From Pseudomonas sp. C1C7 (GTDB lineage Bacteria > Pseudomonadota > Gammaproteobacteria > Pseudomonadales > Pseudomonadaceae), in contig NZ_JABFMP010000033.1 in assembly GCF_013359595.1 (NCBI RefSeq), forward strand, positions 16,281 to 80,280: a DNA stretch of 64,000 nucleotides, read 5' to 3'. The position numbers were made by a program, and so were the translations under genes. Below are positions 33,480 to 43,870 of the stretch, piece by piece; position 1 is the first letter of the stretch, and each line of letters opens with the position of its first letter. The notes under the pieces were generated by a model. It worked only from the letters and a program-made list of their open reading frames with translations, had not been told where the DNA came from and searched no databases.

Positions 33480-35183
33480 ATGATCACCACGTACAAGGCT
33501 TCGCAACAGCCGCCATCGCTCAAGGATCTGAGCGATCAGGTGCGCTTTCTCGGCGGCGAAGGAAAGATCTGGCTGGACGAACAGCGCATGCTGCTGATCC
33601 AGGTGTCGATGATGGCGTCGTTCCGCCGCGAGCTGATCGAGATGCTTGGCGTCGAGCGCGCCAAGGGCTTTTTCCTGCGCCTGGGCTATCAGTCGGGGCT
33701 CAAGGATGCGGAGCTGGCGCGCAAGCTGCGACCCCAAGGCAGCGACGTCGAAATGTTCTTTACCGGCCCGCAACTGCACTCGCTCAAGGGCATGGTCAAC
33801 GTGCGCCCGCAAGAGATCGACATCGATCTTGAGAACGGTCAGTTCTACGCCGACATCGAATGGCAGGACTCCTTCGAGGTGGAAAACTGCCAGACCGAAA
33901 ACCTGCATTCCGATCAGCCGGTGTGCTGGATGCTGCTCGGATACGCCATCAGCTACAGCTCGTTTTTCCTCGGTCGGCAGATCATCTACAAGGAGGTCAG
34001 TTGCCGGGGTTGCGGCGATGCCCAGTGCCGGATCATCGGCAAGCCGGCCGAGCAATGGGACGATGCCGAAGAGATCATGCGCTACTTCCAGAGCGACCCG
34101 ATTATCGATGAACTGCAGGCCCTGCAGGTGCAGGTGGCGAACATGCGCCAGCGCCTGCAGATCGAGGCCGGCAAGTTCTACGGCATCGGCCAGTCGCCGA
34201 TCTACCGCCGCACCTGCGCGCTGATCGACAAGGTGGCCCTGGGCAAGGCGTCGGTGTTGCTGCTGGGCGAGACCGGCGTGGGCAAGGAAGTCATCGCCCG
34301 CAGCCTGCACCTGCGCAGCGAGCGCGCCGGCGGGCCGTTCATTGCGCTGAACTGCGCCGCGATCCCTTCGGACCTGATCGAAGCCGAGCTGTTCGGCGTG
34401 GAAAAAGGCGCCTACACCGGCGCCCAGCAGTCGCGCATGGGACGTTTCGAACGGGCCAACGGCGGTACGCTGTTCCTCGATGAAATCGTCGAACTGACCC
34501 CGCGGGCGCAGGCCACATTGCTGCGGGTTCTGCAGGAGCAGGAGCTGGAACGGGTCGGCGATTCGCAGACGCGCAAGGTCGATGTGCGGGTCATCACCGC
34601 CACCCACGAAGACTTGGAAAACGCGGTCAAGCAAGGGCGTTTTCGCGCCGACCTGTTCTATCGCCTGAACGTGTTCCCGGTGCGGATTCCGGCCCTGCGC
34701 GATCGCCGCGAAGACATCCCGCTGCTGATCGAACACTTCCTGGAAAAGCTCCACGCCAGCTACAAGAAAAAGACCCTGGGCCTGTCCGACCGTGCCCTGG
34801 AGGTGTGCCTGCACTACGACTGGCCGGGCAACATCCGCGAGCTGGAAAACCTGATGGAGCGCGGGGTGATCATCACCGACGACAACCAGAGCATCACCGT
34901 CGACGCCCTCTTCCCCCACTCACCGCAAATGGCCGAAAGCATTGGCGTGGCCAGTGACGGGCGGCTGGTCAAATCGACGCCTGTCTGCGGACAGGGCTGG
35001 ATCGACACGATCATCGACAGCGGCATCGCGCTGGACTCGGTGGAGGATGCGCTGATTCAGGCGGCGATGGAGCGCAGTCATCAGAACGTCTCTGAGGCGG
35101 CGCGGTTGTTGGGTATCACGCGGCCGGCGTTGGCTTATCGGTTGAAGAAATCGCCGTCGGATTCGAACCCTCCCAAGGCTTGA
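33480..35183 (+). CDS. dmpR: Phenol-responsive sigma-54 activator DmpR/MopR
   Basis: The 567-residue NtrC-family activator has four parts. First is a sensory V4R domain in which zinc ligands Cys149, Glu172, Cys175 and Cys183 and pocket residues His100, Trp128 and Tyr170 match the spacing known for MopR. A B-linker follows, then the AAA+ domain with Walker A GETGVGKE (263-270), GAYTGA (310-315; Tyr instead of the usual Phe) and Walker B GTLFLDE. Last is a Fis-type helix-turn-helix (NVSEAARLLGITRPALAYRL). Phenol binding should de-repress the ATPase and activate the sigma-54 promoter of the divergent dmp operon. Confidence 0.95.
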   Translation: MITTYKASQQPPSLKDLSDQVRFLGGEGKIWLDEQRMLLIQVSMMASFRRELIEMLGVERAKGFFLRLGYQSGLKDAELARKLRPQGSDVEMFFTGPQLHSLKGMVNVRPQEIDIDLENGQFYADIEWQDSFEVENCQTENLHSDQPVCWMLLGYAISYSSFFLGRQIIYKEVSCRGCGDAQCRIIGKPAEQWDDAEEIMRYFQSDPIIDELQALQVQVANMRQRLQIEAGKFYGIGQSPIYRRTCALIDKVALGKASVLLLGETGVGKEVIARSLHLRSERAGGPFIALNCAAIPSDLIEAELFGVEKGAYTGAQQSRMGRFERANGGTLFLDEIVELTPRAQATLLRVLQEQELERVGDSQTRKVDVRVITATHEDLENAVKQGRFRADLFYRLNVFPVRIPALRDRREDIPLLIEHFLEKLHASYKKKTLGLSDRALEVCLHYDWPGNIRELENLMERGVIITDDNQSITVDALFPHSPQMAESIGVASDGRLVKSTPVCGQGWIDTIIDSGIALDSVEDALIQAAMERSHQNVSEAARLLGITRPALAYRLKKSPSDSNPPKA

Positions 35184-35224
35184 TCATTGCGTGCGCTTGA
35201 GGCTTAAGTGAAGGCGTGAGTGAA

Positions 35225-35263
35225 GGCAGGATCGATTGCGCCACGCACGCTTTCGATCCTGCC
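35225..35263. terminator. Perfect 11-bp inverted repeat between convergent dmpR and porin genes
   Basis: GGCAGGATCGA, 17 bases, TCGATCCTGCC. It lies between the ends of dmpR and the OprD gene and could terminate both, although T-tracts are weak. Confidence 0.55.
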
Positions 35264-35272
35264 GCCCCTGAG

Positions 35273-36592
35273 CTACAGCAACGAAATCGCGTAGTTGATG
35301 ATGAAGCGGCTCTGATCGACATCACGCCCCGCCTCGGTGTTGGACTGCCCGTTGCGCAGCGAGAAACCGACGTTCTTGAACGTGCCCGACTGAATCACGT
35401 AGTCCAGGGTCATATCCCGCTCCCACTCCGATTGATCCCCGCTGTCCTGCGCCTTGATCCCGGTGCCCTTCAGATAAGCGATCGACGCCTTCAGTCCCGG
35501 CACGCCCAGCGCCGCGAAGTCGTAGGTGTACTGACCGAAGCGGGTTTGCTCGCCGGCGCGGGTGAAGCTCTGGATCATGCGGTCGGTGGGCAGATAGACG
35601 CTGCCGCCACCGGCGCCCTTGTCCGGCAGGCTGCCCTGGTTGGGCTGGACGAAGTTGCTGCCATCCCCGACCTGCTGATACCCCAGCGCCACCGCGTGGC
35701 CGCCGTTGGTGTAGGTGACCATTGCGGCCCAGGTGCTGTTGTCGATTTCGCCATCGTTGTCATCGGTGTAACCCGACACCCGATACCCCGCCGCCCTGCC
35801 CGCCGCCGAACTGTTGGCGCCGCTGGAGGTGGTGCGAAAGTAGCGCAGGTCGGTGGTGATCGAACTGCCGCCGTCCAGCGGCAGCATGTGCACCAGGCCC
35901 AGGAAGTTCTGGTTGTAGAAGTCTTCCAGCTGCGCGAAGTAGTACTGGGCCTTGAGGTTTTTGGTGACCTCGTAGTCGCCGCCGGCGAAGTAGAACTTGT
36001 TGCTGTCGCGAGTGGCGCCGGCCACCGACAGCCCGGTGCGGTCGGTCGAGGCGCGGCCCACGGCCTGCTCCAGCAAACCGCCGGTCAGGGTCAGGCCGTC
36101 GATGTCTTTGGAGGTGATCTGGGTGCCGGTGAAGGACTGCGGCAGCACGCGGGCATCGTTGGACAAGAGGATCGGCAGCTTGGGCAACAGTGTGCCGTAG
36201 CGCAGTTCGGTTTTCGCCAGGCGCATCTTCGCGGTCGGACCGAAGCTGCTCCAGCTGTCGGCAGCGCCATCGCCGTCGCTCGGGATCATGCCGCTGCCGA
36301 CGTGACGCCCGGCACCGCTGTCGAGGGTCACACCGAGCAGCGCCTGGGCATCCAGGCCGAAACCGACCGTGCCCTGGGTGAAACCGGACTCATAACGCAG
36401 CACGAAACCCTGTGCCGTTTCCTCGGTTTTCGAGGGCTCTGCCGCGCCGTCGCGGTTGTCGCTGTTGAAATACAGGGTGCGCATCGACAGCGTGGCTTTG
36501 CTGTCCTCCAGAAAGCCGTGGCTGTCGGCGGCCTGGGCGGCTACCGAGCCGCTGGCCAGGAGGATGACGGTGGGGATTGCTCGTTTCAACAT
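35273..36592 (-). CDS. OprD-family outer-membrane porin
   Basis: A 439-residue porin with a signal peptide (MLKRAIPTVILLASG, ending AAQAADS) and OprD-family features: GFLEDSKATLSMRTLYFNSD, QGFVLRYESGFTQGTVGFG, MRLAKTELRYGTLLPKLPIL, and a barrel C-terminus. Length is normal (~420-450). The start at 36592 gives the signal peptide at once. Lying convergent to dmpR beside the phenol operon, it may admit aromatic acids or phenols, but OprD specificity cannot be read from sequence. Confidence 0.88.
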   Translation of the reverse strand: MLKRAIPTVILLASGSVAAQAADSHGFLEDSKATLSMRTLYFNSDNRDGAAEPSKTEETAQGFVLRYESGFTQGTVGFGLDAQALLGVTLDSGAGRHVGSGMIPSDGDGAADSWSSFGPTAKMRLAKTELRYGTLLPKLPILLSNDARVLPQSFTGTQITSKDIDGLTLTGGLLEQAVGRASTDRTGLSVAGATRDSNKFYFAGGDYEVTKNLKAQYYFAQLEDFYNQNFLGLVHMLPLDGGSSITTDLRYFRTTSSGANSSAAGRAAGYRVSGYTDDNDGEIDNSTWAAMVTYTNGGHAVALGYQQVGDGSNFVQPNQGSLPDKGAGGGSVYLPTDRMIQSFTRAGEQTRFGQYTYDFAALGVPGLKASIAYLKGTGIKAQDSGDQSEWERDMTLDYVIQSGTFKNVGFSLRNGQSNTEAGRDVDQSRFIINYAISLL

Positions 36593-36724
36593 ACGGGGTT
36601 CCTGGGGATTTCTTATCGTTATTGGGGTGTGCTGTGGCTTGTTTCGGGCGCGCAGAGGCCCGTGCCCGATGAATGAACATGGGCCTGAAAATTTCAAAGT
36701 TGGCTGGATCGAAACTCGTCCCCT

Positions 36725-36810
36725 GTAGGAGCTGCCGCAGGCTGCGATCTTTTGATCTTGCTTTTAAACAATCAAAAGATCGCAGACTCGTTTCACTCGA
36801 CAGCTCCTAC
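36725..36810. repeat. Long-hairpin repeat, copy 3 (flipped orientation)
   Basis: Same family as 21580-21663 but inverted: the arm carrying the GAGTGAAAC-type insertion is on the right (CGCAGACTCGTTTCACTCGA, then CAGCTCCTAC). It lies in the 414-bp gap between the porin and glutathione-transferase genes, which is otherwise featureless apart from a GST ribosome-binding site. Confidence 0.8.
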
Positions 36811-37006
36811 AGGGGCTGGGTGAATCAAAATGTGAAACTCTTAAAACATTTCGGGAGGCGTTTTTCAAACGCGGTGAAAGTAGTTTTCGTAGAGGGATAC
36901 GGCGTGTCGTGCAGAGGCATGGATCGCGGGCGTATTTGAAAATCCGCCCGGCAGGTTTTCATCGATGGTCAATACTGCTTGGCACCCCGTACCGAGGAGA
37001 CTCGTC

Positions 37007-37669
37007 ATGTCCCTGACGCTGTACTACCACCCGCTTTCGTCGTTCTGCCACAAGGCGCTGGTTGCGCTGTACGAACATCGGATCGACTGTGAAAAGCGCC
37101 TCATCGACCTCTCCAGCGAAACCGAGCGCGCGGAACTCGCAGCGCTGTGGCCGCTGATCAAGTTCCCGGTGATCCGCGATCATGCCCGCCAGCGCACCGT
37201 GGCCGAATCGAGCGTGATCATCGAATATCTGGACCATTTCCATTCAGGCGGACAGAAGCTGATCCCCGACGATTGGGAGACGGCGTTGCAGGTGCGGCTT
37301 TGGGATCGCTTTTTCGACCTCTACGTCCAGCAGCCGATGCAGCAGATTGTCGCCGATCGCATCCATGCCACCCAGGCCGACCTGAGCAAACAACGCGTCA
37401 CCCTGCAGACCGCCTACGGCATGCTCGAGCAGCAACTGGACGCCGGCGGCTGGGTCGCCAGCCCGGACTTCAGTATGGCCGACTGCTCGGCCGTGCCGGC
37501 GCTGTTCTACGCCCGCACCCTGGTGCCCTACGCCGATGATTACCCACGGCTCAGCGCGTACTTCGAGCGATTGATCCAGCGACCGTCGGTCCAGCAGGTG
37601 CTCGACGAAGCCAAGCCGTGGTTTGCCTGGTATCCCTTTGCCGAGTCCCTGGAAGCGCGCTTTCGCTAG
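37007..37669 (+). CDS. Glutathione S-transferase family protein
   Basis: A 220-residue GST: thioredoxin-fold N-terminus (LTLYYHPLSSFCHKALVALY, with the active-site Ser/Cys region; KFPVIRD; ESSVIIEYLD) and a helical C-terminal domain with FSMADCSAVPALFYA. The start at 37007 has GAGGAGA upstream; an earlier in-frame codon would add a non-homologous leader. It may detoxify products of aromatic metabolism given its place beside the dmp island, but substrates are unknown. Confidence 0.87.
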   Translation: MSLTLYYHPLSSFCHKALVALYEHRIDCEKRLIDLSSETERAELAALWPLIKFPVIRDHARQRTVAESSVIIEYLDHFHSGGQKLIPDDWETALQVRLWDRFFDLYVQQPMQQIVADRIHATQADLSKQRVTLQTAYGMLEQQLDAGGWVASPDFSMADCSAVPALFYARTLVPYADDYPRLSAYFERLIQRPSVQQVLDEAKPWFAWYPFAESLEARFR

Positions 37670-37784
37670 CCGTTACACAATTGTATCGACACTTCGCAGC
37701 GCTTGGCCCGCGCCTTGCTTTGGCAGGTTTCGCCGGGGACAGTCAACCGACTTCCCTGTGGCGCAACGGTCTGCGGAGGTTTGC

Positions 37785-38069
37785 ATGGCGGGGCAATCGA
37801 CACTGGCAGTTTTGTTGGCGGCGCTGGCGGCCGTCATGGTCGTACTGGCCGTGGTTCTGACCGCCGCCGCGGCGGCAATGGTGAGCGCTGCAACCCTCAC
37901 GGCCATCGGCCTGGCGGGCAGATTCATACCGGAGATCCAGCCCCTGGCAGGCCTGGCCATCACCCCCTATCAGGCAACGCTCATGGCCGGCATGCAGGCC
38001 TGCGGGCTGACGACCATCACCGAGGTCATGCACCAGATCAACTGGATCCTGATCAGGGCCACTCTCTAG
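37785..38069 (+). CDS. Small hydrophobic membrane protein, unknown
   Basis: A 94-residue protein starting MAGQSTLAVLLAALAAVMVV with one long Ala/Val-rich transmembrane helix (about 5-40). A second amphipathic part ends TITEVMHQINWILIRATL. GGAGG lies five bases upstream of the ATG, which supports translation. No family was recognised and no neighbour shares its strand tightly. Confidence 0.5.
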   Translation: MAGQSTLAVLLAALAAVMVVLAVVLTAAAAAMVSAATLTAIGLAGRFIPEIQPLAGLAITPYQATLMAGMQACGLTTITEVMHQINWILIRATL

Positions 38070-38297
38070 CAACCAGACCCGATCCCTGTGGTGGCTGCCC
38101 TGATGGCCCCATAACACTACCCACAAAACCACCCCATCACAGGTCATTTCCCCAATGTCGGGGCTACTTTCAGCAAGGCGGTTGCGAGTGTGGCGATCCG
38201 GGCCTATGGTCCAGACGAGGCAATTGCTGCGACTGCCGCGAAGACTCGCAGGCGATCGACGGCAATCCACCAAGGATCCCTGCAGTGAGGTGATGAG

Positions 38298-39670
<1,373 letters not shown>

Positions 39671-39674
<4 letters not shown>

Positions 39675-40852
39675 GTCAGGATAAAAACGCCGCGCCCCGG
39701 GGCTTCGCGACCCGGGTGATCCACGCAGGCCAATCCCCGGACCCGACCACCGGGGCGCTGATGCCGCCGATCTATGCCAACTCCACCTACCTGCAAGACA
39801 GCCCCGGCGTGCACAAGGGTTTCGACTACGGGCGCTCGCACAACCCGACGCGATTCGCCCTGGAGCGCTGTGTGGCGGATCTGGAAGGCGGCACCCGGGG
39901 CTTTGCCTTTGCTTCGGGGCTGGCGACCATTTCCACGGTGCTGGAACTGCTGGAAGCCGGCTCCCATGTGGTGTCCGGCAATGACCTGTACGGCGGCACC
40001 TTCCGCCTGTTCGACAAGGTACGCCAGCGCAGTGCCGGGCACCGTTTCAGCTTCGTCGACCTGACGGACCTGTCGGCGTTCGAGGCAGCGTTGCAGGACG
40101 ACACCCGCATGGTGATGGTCGAAACGCCGAGCAACCCGCTGCTGCGCCTCACCGATCTGGCCGCCATCGCCCGCCTCTGCCGCGCCCGCGGGATCATCTG
40201 CGTGGCCGACAACACCTTCGCCAGCCCGTGGATCCAGCACCCGCTGGAGCTGGGTTTCGACATCGTGCTGCATTCGACCACCAAGTACCTGAACGGCCAC
40301 TCCGACGTGATCGGCGGCATCGCCGTGGTCGGCCAGAACGCTGAACTCGCCGAGCGCCTGGGCTTTTTGCAAAACGCCGTGGGCGCCATCGCCGGTCCCT
40401 TCGACGCCTTCCTCACCCTGCGCGGGGTGAAGACCCTGGCGCTGCGCATGGAACGCCACTGCAGCAATGCCCTGGAACTGGCGCAGTGGCTGGAGCGTCA
40501 GCCACAGGTGGCGCGAGTCTACTACCCCGGCCTGACATCGCACCCGCAGCACGAACTGGCGCGTCAGCAGATGCGTGGTTTTGGCGGGATGATCTCCCTG
40601 GACCTGAACACCGACCTCGCCGGCGCCCGGCGTTTCCTCGAAAGCGTGGAGATCTTTGCCCTGGCCGAGAGCCTCGGCGGCGTGGAAAGCCTGATCGAAC
40701 ACCCGGCCATCATGACCCACGCCACCATCCCCCCGGACACCCGGGCGCAATTGGGGATTGGCGATTCGCTGATACGGCTGTCGGTGGGGGTCGAGGATGT
40801 CGAGGACCTGAGGGCGGACCTGGCGCAGGCGTTGGCACAAATCAGCCGCTGA
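39671..40852 (+). CDS. Cystathionine gamma-lyase (Cys/Met metabolism PLP enzyme)
   Basis: A 393-residue member of the Cys/Met PLP family. Visible are GRSHNPTRFALERCVADLEG, SGLATISTVLELL, VETPSNPLLRLTD, VADNTFASPWIQHPLELG, the PLP-binding Lys in HSTTKYLNGHSD, and GGVESLIEHPAIMTHATI. Translationally coupled to cystathionine beta-synthase, so gamma-lyase (cystathionine to cysteine) is favoured over gamma-synthase. The ATG overlaps the upstream stop. Confidence 0.9.
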
Positions 40853-40864
40853 TCCACGCCACCT

Positions 40865-40950
40865 GTAGGAGCTGACGAGTGAAACGAGGCTGCGATCTCT
40901 TGATTTTGTTTAAAGCAAGATCAAAAGATCGCAGCCTTCGGCAGCTCCGA
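40865..40950. repeat. Long-hairpin repeat, copy 4
   Basis: GTAGGAGCTGACGAGTGAAA, then CGAGGCTGCGATCTCTTGAT, faces ATCAAAAGATCGCAGCCTTC, then GGCAGCTCCGAC. It lies 12 bases after the gamma-lyase stop codon. Confidence 0.8.
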
Positions 40951-41017
40951 CAGGGATCGCGGTCGTACGCAAGTCAAGGGTCTGGCCCGCTCCCGGATAG
41001 GAAATACCATGCGGTTA

Positions 41018-41407
41018 TTATTCGGTTCGCCCCGTGGATTCACGGTCGCGTTCGTAGTGTTTGGCGAGAGGAAACGCCGGCAACCACGCTTCGCGGCGTA
41101 TGGTCCAGAGTTCGTAGGTCGGTTTGAATTGATCGGGGGCGTCGAGGGATCCCAGGTTTATCTCGATTTCATCGCCGCTGCGGTTGAACACCGAAGACCC
41201 ACACCGAGGGCAGAAACACCGTCCGGCGTACTCCCGCGTCTCCCCCTCGATGCTCAGCGCCGCCTGCGGAAAAATCGCCGAAGCATGAAACAACGCCCCA
41301 TGGACCTTGCGGCAGTCCAGGCAGTGGCACAGGCCAACCCGATACGGGCGCCCCGTTGCCACGATCCGGACATCGCCGCACAGACAACCGCCCGTGATTC
41401 GGTCCAT
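41018..41407 (-). CDS. GFA-family (glutathione-dependent formaldehyde-activating-like) zinc protein
   Basis: A 129-residue protein with the GFA/Mss4-like cysteine pattern: ITGGCLCGDV, LCHCLDCRKVHG, and CFCPRCGSSVF, which binds zinc. Function in formaldehyde metabolism is established for few members, so the name is generic. The ATG at 41407 has AGGAGA six bases upstream. It follows the amino-acid ABC permease by 25 bp and may be read through from that operon. Confidence 0.85.
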   Translation of the reverse strand: MDRITGGCLCGDVRIVATGRPYRVGLCHCLDCRKVHGALFHASAIFPQAALSIEGETREYAGRCFCPRCGSSVFNRSGDEIEINLGSLDAPDQFKPTYELWTIRREAWLPAFPLAKHYERDRESTGRTE

Positions 41408-41432
41408 GGTGCGTCTCCTGTGCAGGTGAAGG

Positions 41433-42338
41433 TCATTGATCCCGTCTGGGCAGCGGTTCAAGCCCCGTCGGCAGACCGGGAACCGTCGCCAGTTTCACCT
41501 CGGCCACCTCCCCGTCGTCGCGCACGACGGCCCGTGAAGTATAGGCCTGCCGCCGTTCGATCCAGCGCCGCAGCGCCAGCAGCAACGCACTGACGAAACC
41601 GTACATGACCGTGACGATGAACGCCGATTGCAGCAGCGATTGCGGCGCGAAGCTGGAGATCTGCTGGGACCGGCGCAACAGCTCTTCATACGGAATGATG
41701 TAGCCCAACGAAGTGTCCTGGACGATGGCCAGGATCGCACTGATCAATGCCGGCAGCATCAGCTTGAGCGCCTGGGGCAGGACGATCCAGATCATCGCCT
41801 GGTGTTCGCGCATGCCGATCGACAGGGCCGCTTCGCGCTGACCGCGTCCCAAGGAAAGAATCCCCGCCCGGACGATTTCCGCCGTCATCGCGCTGTGGTG
41901 CAGGACCATGCCGAAGATCAGGTAGCCCAGCGCCGACCAGTGCAGGCCGACCGAAGGCAAGAGGATCACGGTGAACAGGATCAGCAACAGCAGCGGGACC
42001 GCACGGAAGCAACCGATATAACCCGCGGCCAGCGTGCGCAGCCAGAACCTGTGCGACAGGCGCGCCAGTGCCAGCGGCACCGCGAGACTGAAGGCCAGCA
42101 CGGTGCTGATCACCGCCGCCAGCAAGGTGGCGACCAGGCCGTCGAACAGGAATTTGAGCGTCCCCGGATGCAGGAAGATTTTCCAGCGATGGGCATCGAA
42201 CTGGCCACTCGCATCCAGGCGATGCCCCACCGCATAGACGAAGCACAACAGCAGGACCACACCGACCACCGAGATGATCCGGTTACGCCGTCTGGCAATC
42301 GGCCCCGGCGGTTCGTACAGCAGATTGTCCGCGTTCAT
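41433..42338 (-). CDS. Polar amino acid ABC transporter permease
   Basis: A 301-residue HisM/GltK-type permease with several membrane helices and the cytoplasmic EAA loop (GILSLGRGQREAALSIGMRE, then IVLPQALKLMLPALI). It has a longer N-terminal extension and a hydrophilic C-terminal tail than the partner permease. Its ATG overlaps the stop of that partner. Together they form the membrane channel of the importer encoded at 41433-44635. Confidence 0.9.
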   Translation of the reverse strand: MNADNLLYEPPGPIARRRNRIISVVGVVLLLCFVYAVGHRLDASGQFDAHRWKIFLHPGTLKFLFDGLVATLLAAVISTVLAFSLAVPLALARLSHRFWLRTLAAGYIGCFRAVPLLLLILFTVILLPSVGLHWSALGYLIFGMVLHHSAMTAEIVRAGILSLGRGQREAALSIGMREHQAMIWIVLPQALKLMLPALISAILAIVQDTSLGYIIPYEELLRRSQQISSFAPQSLLQSAFIVTVMYGFVSALLLALRRWIERRQAYTSRAVVRDDGEVAEVKLATVPGLPTGLEPLPRRDQ

Positions 42339-42967
42339 CGCACCACCGCCATTTTTTGCTCCAGGAAGCGGAAGAAAAGCCCCGCAGGCAGGGTCAGCAG
42401 GAAGTAGGCCGCCATGGCACCGAGGAAGGTCGGCACCGCCAGCGCGGTGTCGAAGTTGATCTTCTGCGCGGTGTAGGTGATGTCCGCCACCCCGATCGCG
42501 GCGCCGATGGCCGATGCCTTGATCTGAATGATGAACAGGTTGCCCAGCGGCGCGATCACCGACTGCACGGCCTGCGGCAACACCACCTCACTCAGAATCT
42601 GGTCGAAGCGCATGCCGATGCTGCGTGCCGCTTCAACCTGCCCGATCGGCACGGTATTGATGCCCGCCCGCACCACTTCGCAGATCCACGCCGCGCTGTA
42701 CAACCCCAGCACCAGCACGGTGGACGTGAACAACGAGTACATGAAGCCCAGCTTCGGCAGGCCGAAGGTGAACAGCAGCAACAGCGCCAGCAGCGGCATC
42801 ATCCGCATCAGTTCCACGTAGCTGCTGGCAAACCAGCGAAAGGGTGGCCATGGGCTCACCCTCATGATTGCCAGCAGCAGCCCGAGAACGATCGCAATGG
42901 CGAAGGACAGCAGGGTCAGCTGGACGCTGACCGCAATGCCGCCCAGAAAGCGTTCGATATACGACAT
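42335..42967 (-). CDS. Polar amino acid ABC transporter permease
   Basis: A 210-residue permease of the same family. It opens MSYIERFLGGIAVSVQLTLL, includes SYVELMRMMPLLALLLLFTF, and has the EAA loop GINTVPIGQVEAARSIGMRF before LPQAVQSVIAPLGNLFIIQ. It overlaps the second permease by four bases and lies 21 bp after the binding-protein gene. Confidence 0.9.
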   Translation of the reverse strand: MSYIERFLGGIAVSVQLTLLSFAIAIVLGLLLAIMRVSPWPPFRWFASSYVELMRMMPLLALLLLFTFGLPKLGFMYSLFTSTVLVLGLYSAAWICEVVRAGINTVPIGQVEAARSIGMRFDQILSEVVLPQAVQSVIAPLGNLFIIQIKASAIGAAIGVADITYTAQKINFDTALAVPTFLGAMAAYFLLTLPAGLFFRFLEQKMAVVR

Positions 42968-42988
42968 CAGGTTCGCCTCAGCCGCGCC

Positions 42989-43831
42989 TTATTGTTCGAT
43001 CACCGGCACCTGCGGTGCGCCCAGCCCCTCTTCCAGGTCCTTGCCGTACATTTCCTTCCACTGGCCGTTCTGGATCGAAGCGCTCAGTTGGCTGTTGAGC
43101 CAGTCGCGCCACACGGTGTCGTCCTTGATCACGGCAATACCGTAAGGCTCTTCGGTGAACGGCGCGCCGACCACACGCATTTTCCCCGGCTGGCGCATGG
43201 ACTCGCCGACCAGCGTGGCGCCGTCGTCGACATAGGCGTCGAAACGCTTGTCGATCAGCCCCTCGACGCAGGCCGAGGCGTCGCTGAAGGTGACGATCCT
43301 GGCCGTCGGCGCCAACGGCTTGAGGTTGCGCTCCACGGTGGTGCCGCTCAGCACGCAGACGGTCTTGCCATCCAGGTCGGCGGTTTTCCTGATCGATTGA
43401 TCGTCGGCGCGGACCAGCGAATCCTGGCCGGCAAGGTAGTAAGGGCCGGCGAAACCGATGACCTTCTTGCGCTCATCGGTCACGGTCATGGTGGCGATGA
43501 CCATGTCGACACGCTTGTTCTCCACCAGCGGAATGCGGTTCTCCGGCGTGGTGCTGACCCACTCGATGTTGTCTTCGGAGCCGGTGAGTTTCTTCGCCAG
43601 CATCCGCGCCAGATCAGCCTCGAACCCCTCGACGTCGCCGGTCATGGGGTTGCGCGAAGAGAACATCAGGGTATTGAGCGAGCTGCCAACCACCAGCTTG
43701 CCGCGTTTCTGGATCTTGGCCATGGTCGAATCGGCCGGGAACTGCTCAACGGTAGAGGCCGAGGCGAACGAGGCGAAAATGCACGAAGCCAGGAGGGAGA
43801 CGCCGAGGGAAACGATTCGATTTGAGCGCAT
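42989..43831 (-). CDS. Amino acid ABC transporter substrate-binding protein
   Basis: A 280-residue family-3 periplasmic binding protein. The signal peptide ends CIFASFASAS. The body shows KIQKRGKLVVGSSLNTLMFS, VEGFEADLARMLAKKL, RIPLVENKRVDMVIATMTVT and EEPYGIAVIKDD, closest in style to glutamate/aspartate-binding proteins. With the neighbouring asparaginase this suggests uptake of asparagine, aspartate or glutamate. Confidence 0.88.
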   Translation of the reverse strand: MRSNRIVSLGVSLLASCIFASFASASTVEQFPADSTMAKIQKRGKLVVGSSLNTLMFSSRNPMTGDVEGFEADLARMLAKKLTGSEDNIEWVSTTPENRIPLVENKRVDMVIATMTVTDERKKVIGFAGPYYLAGQDSLVRADDQSIRKTADLDGKTVCVLSGTTVERNLKPLAPTARIVTFSDASACVEGLIDKRFDAYVDDGATLVGESMRQPGKMRVVGAPFTEEPYGIAVIKDDTVWRDWLNSQLSASIQNGQWKEMYGKDLEEGLGAPQVPVIEQ

Positions 43832-43870
43832 GTTTGGGTTCTCTTTTTATTGTGTTTTCAGTTGGGTGAA

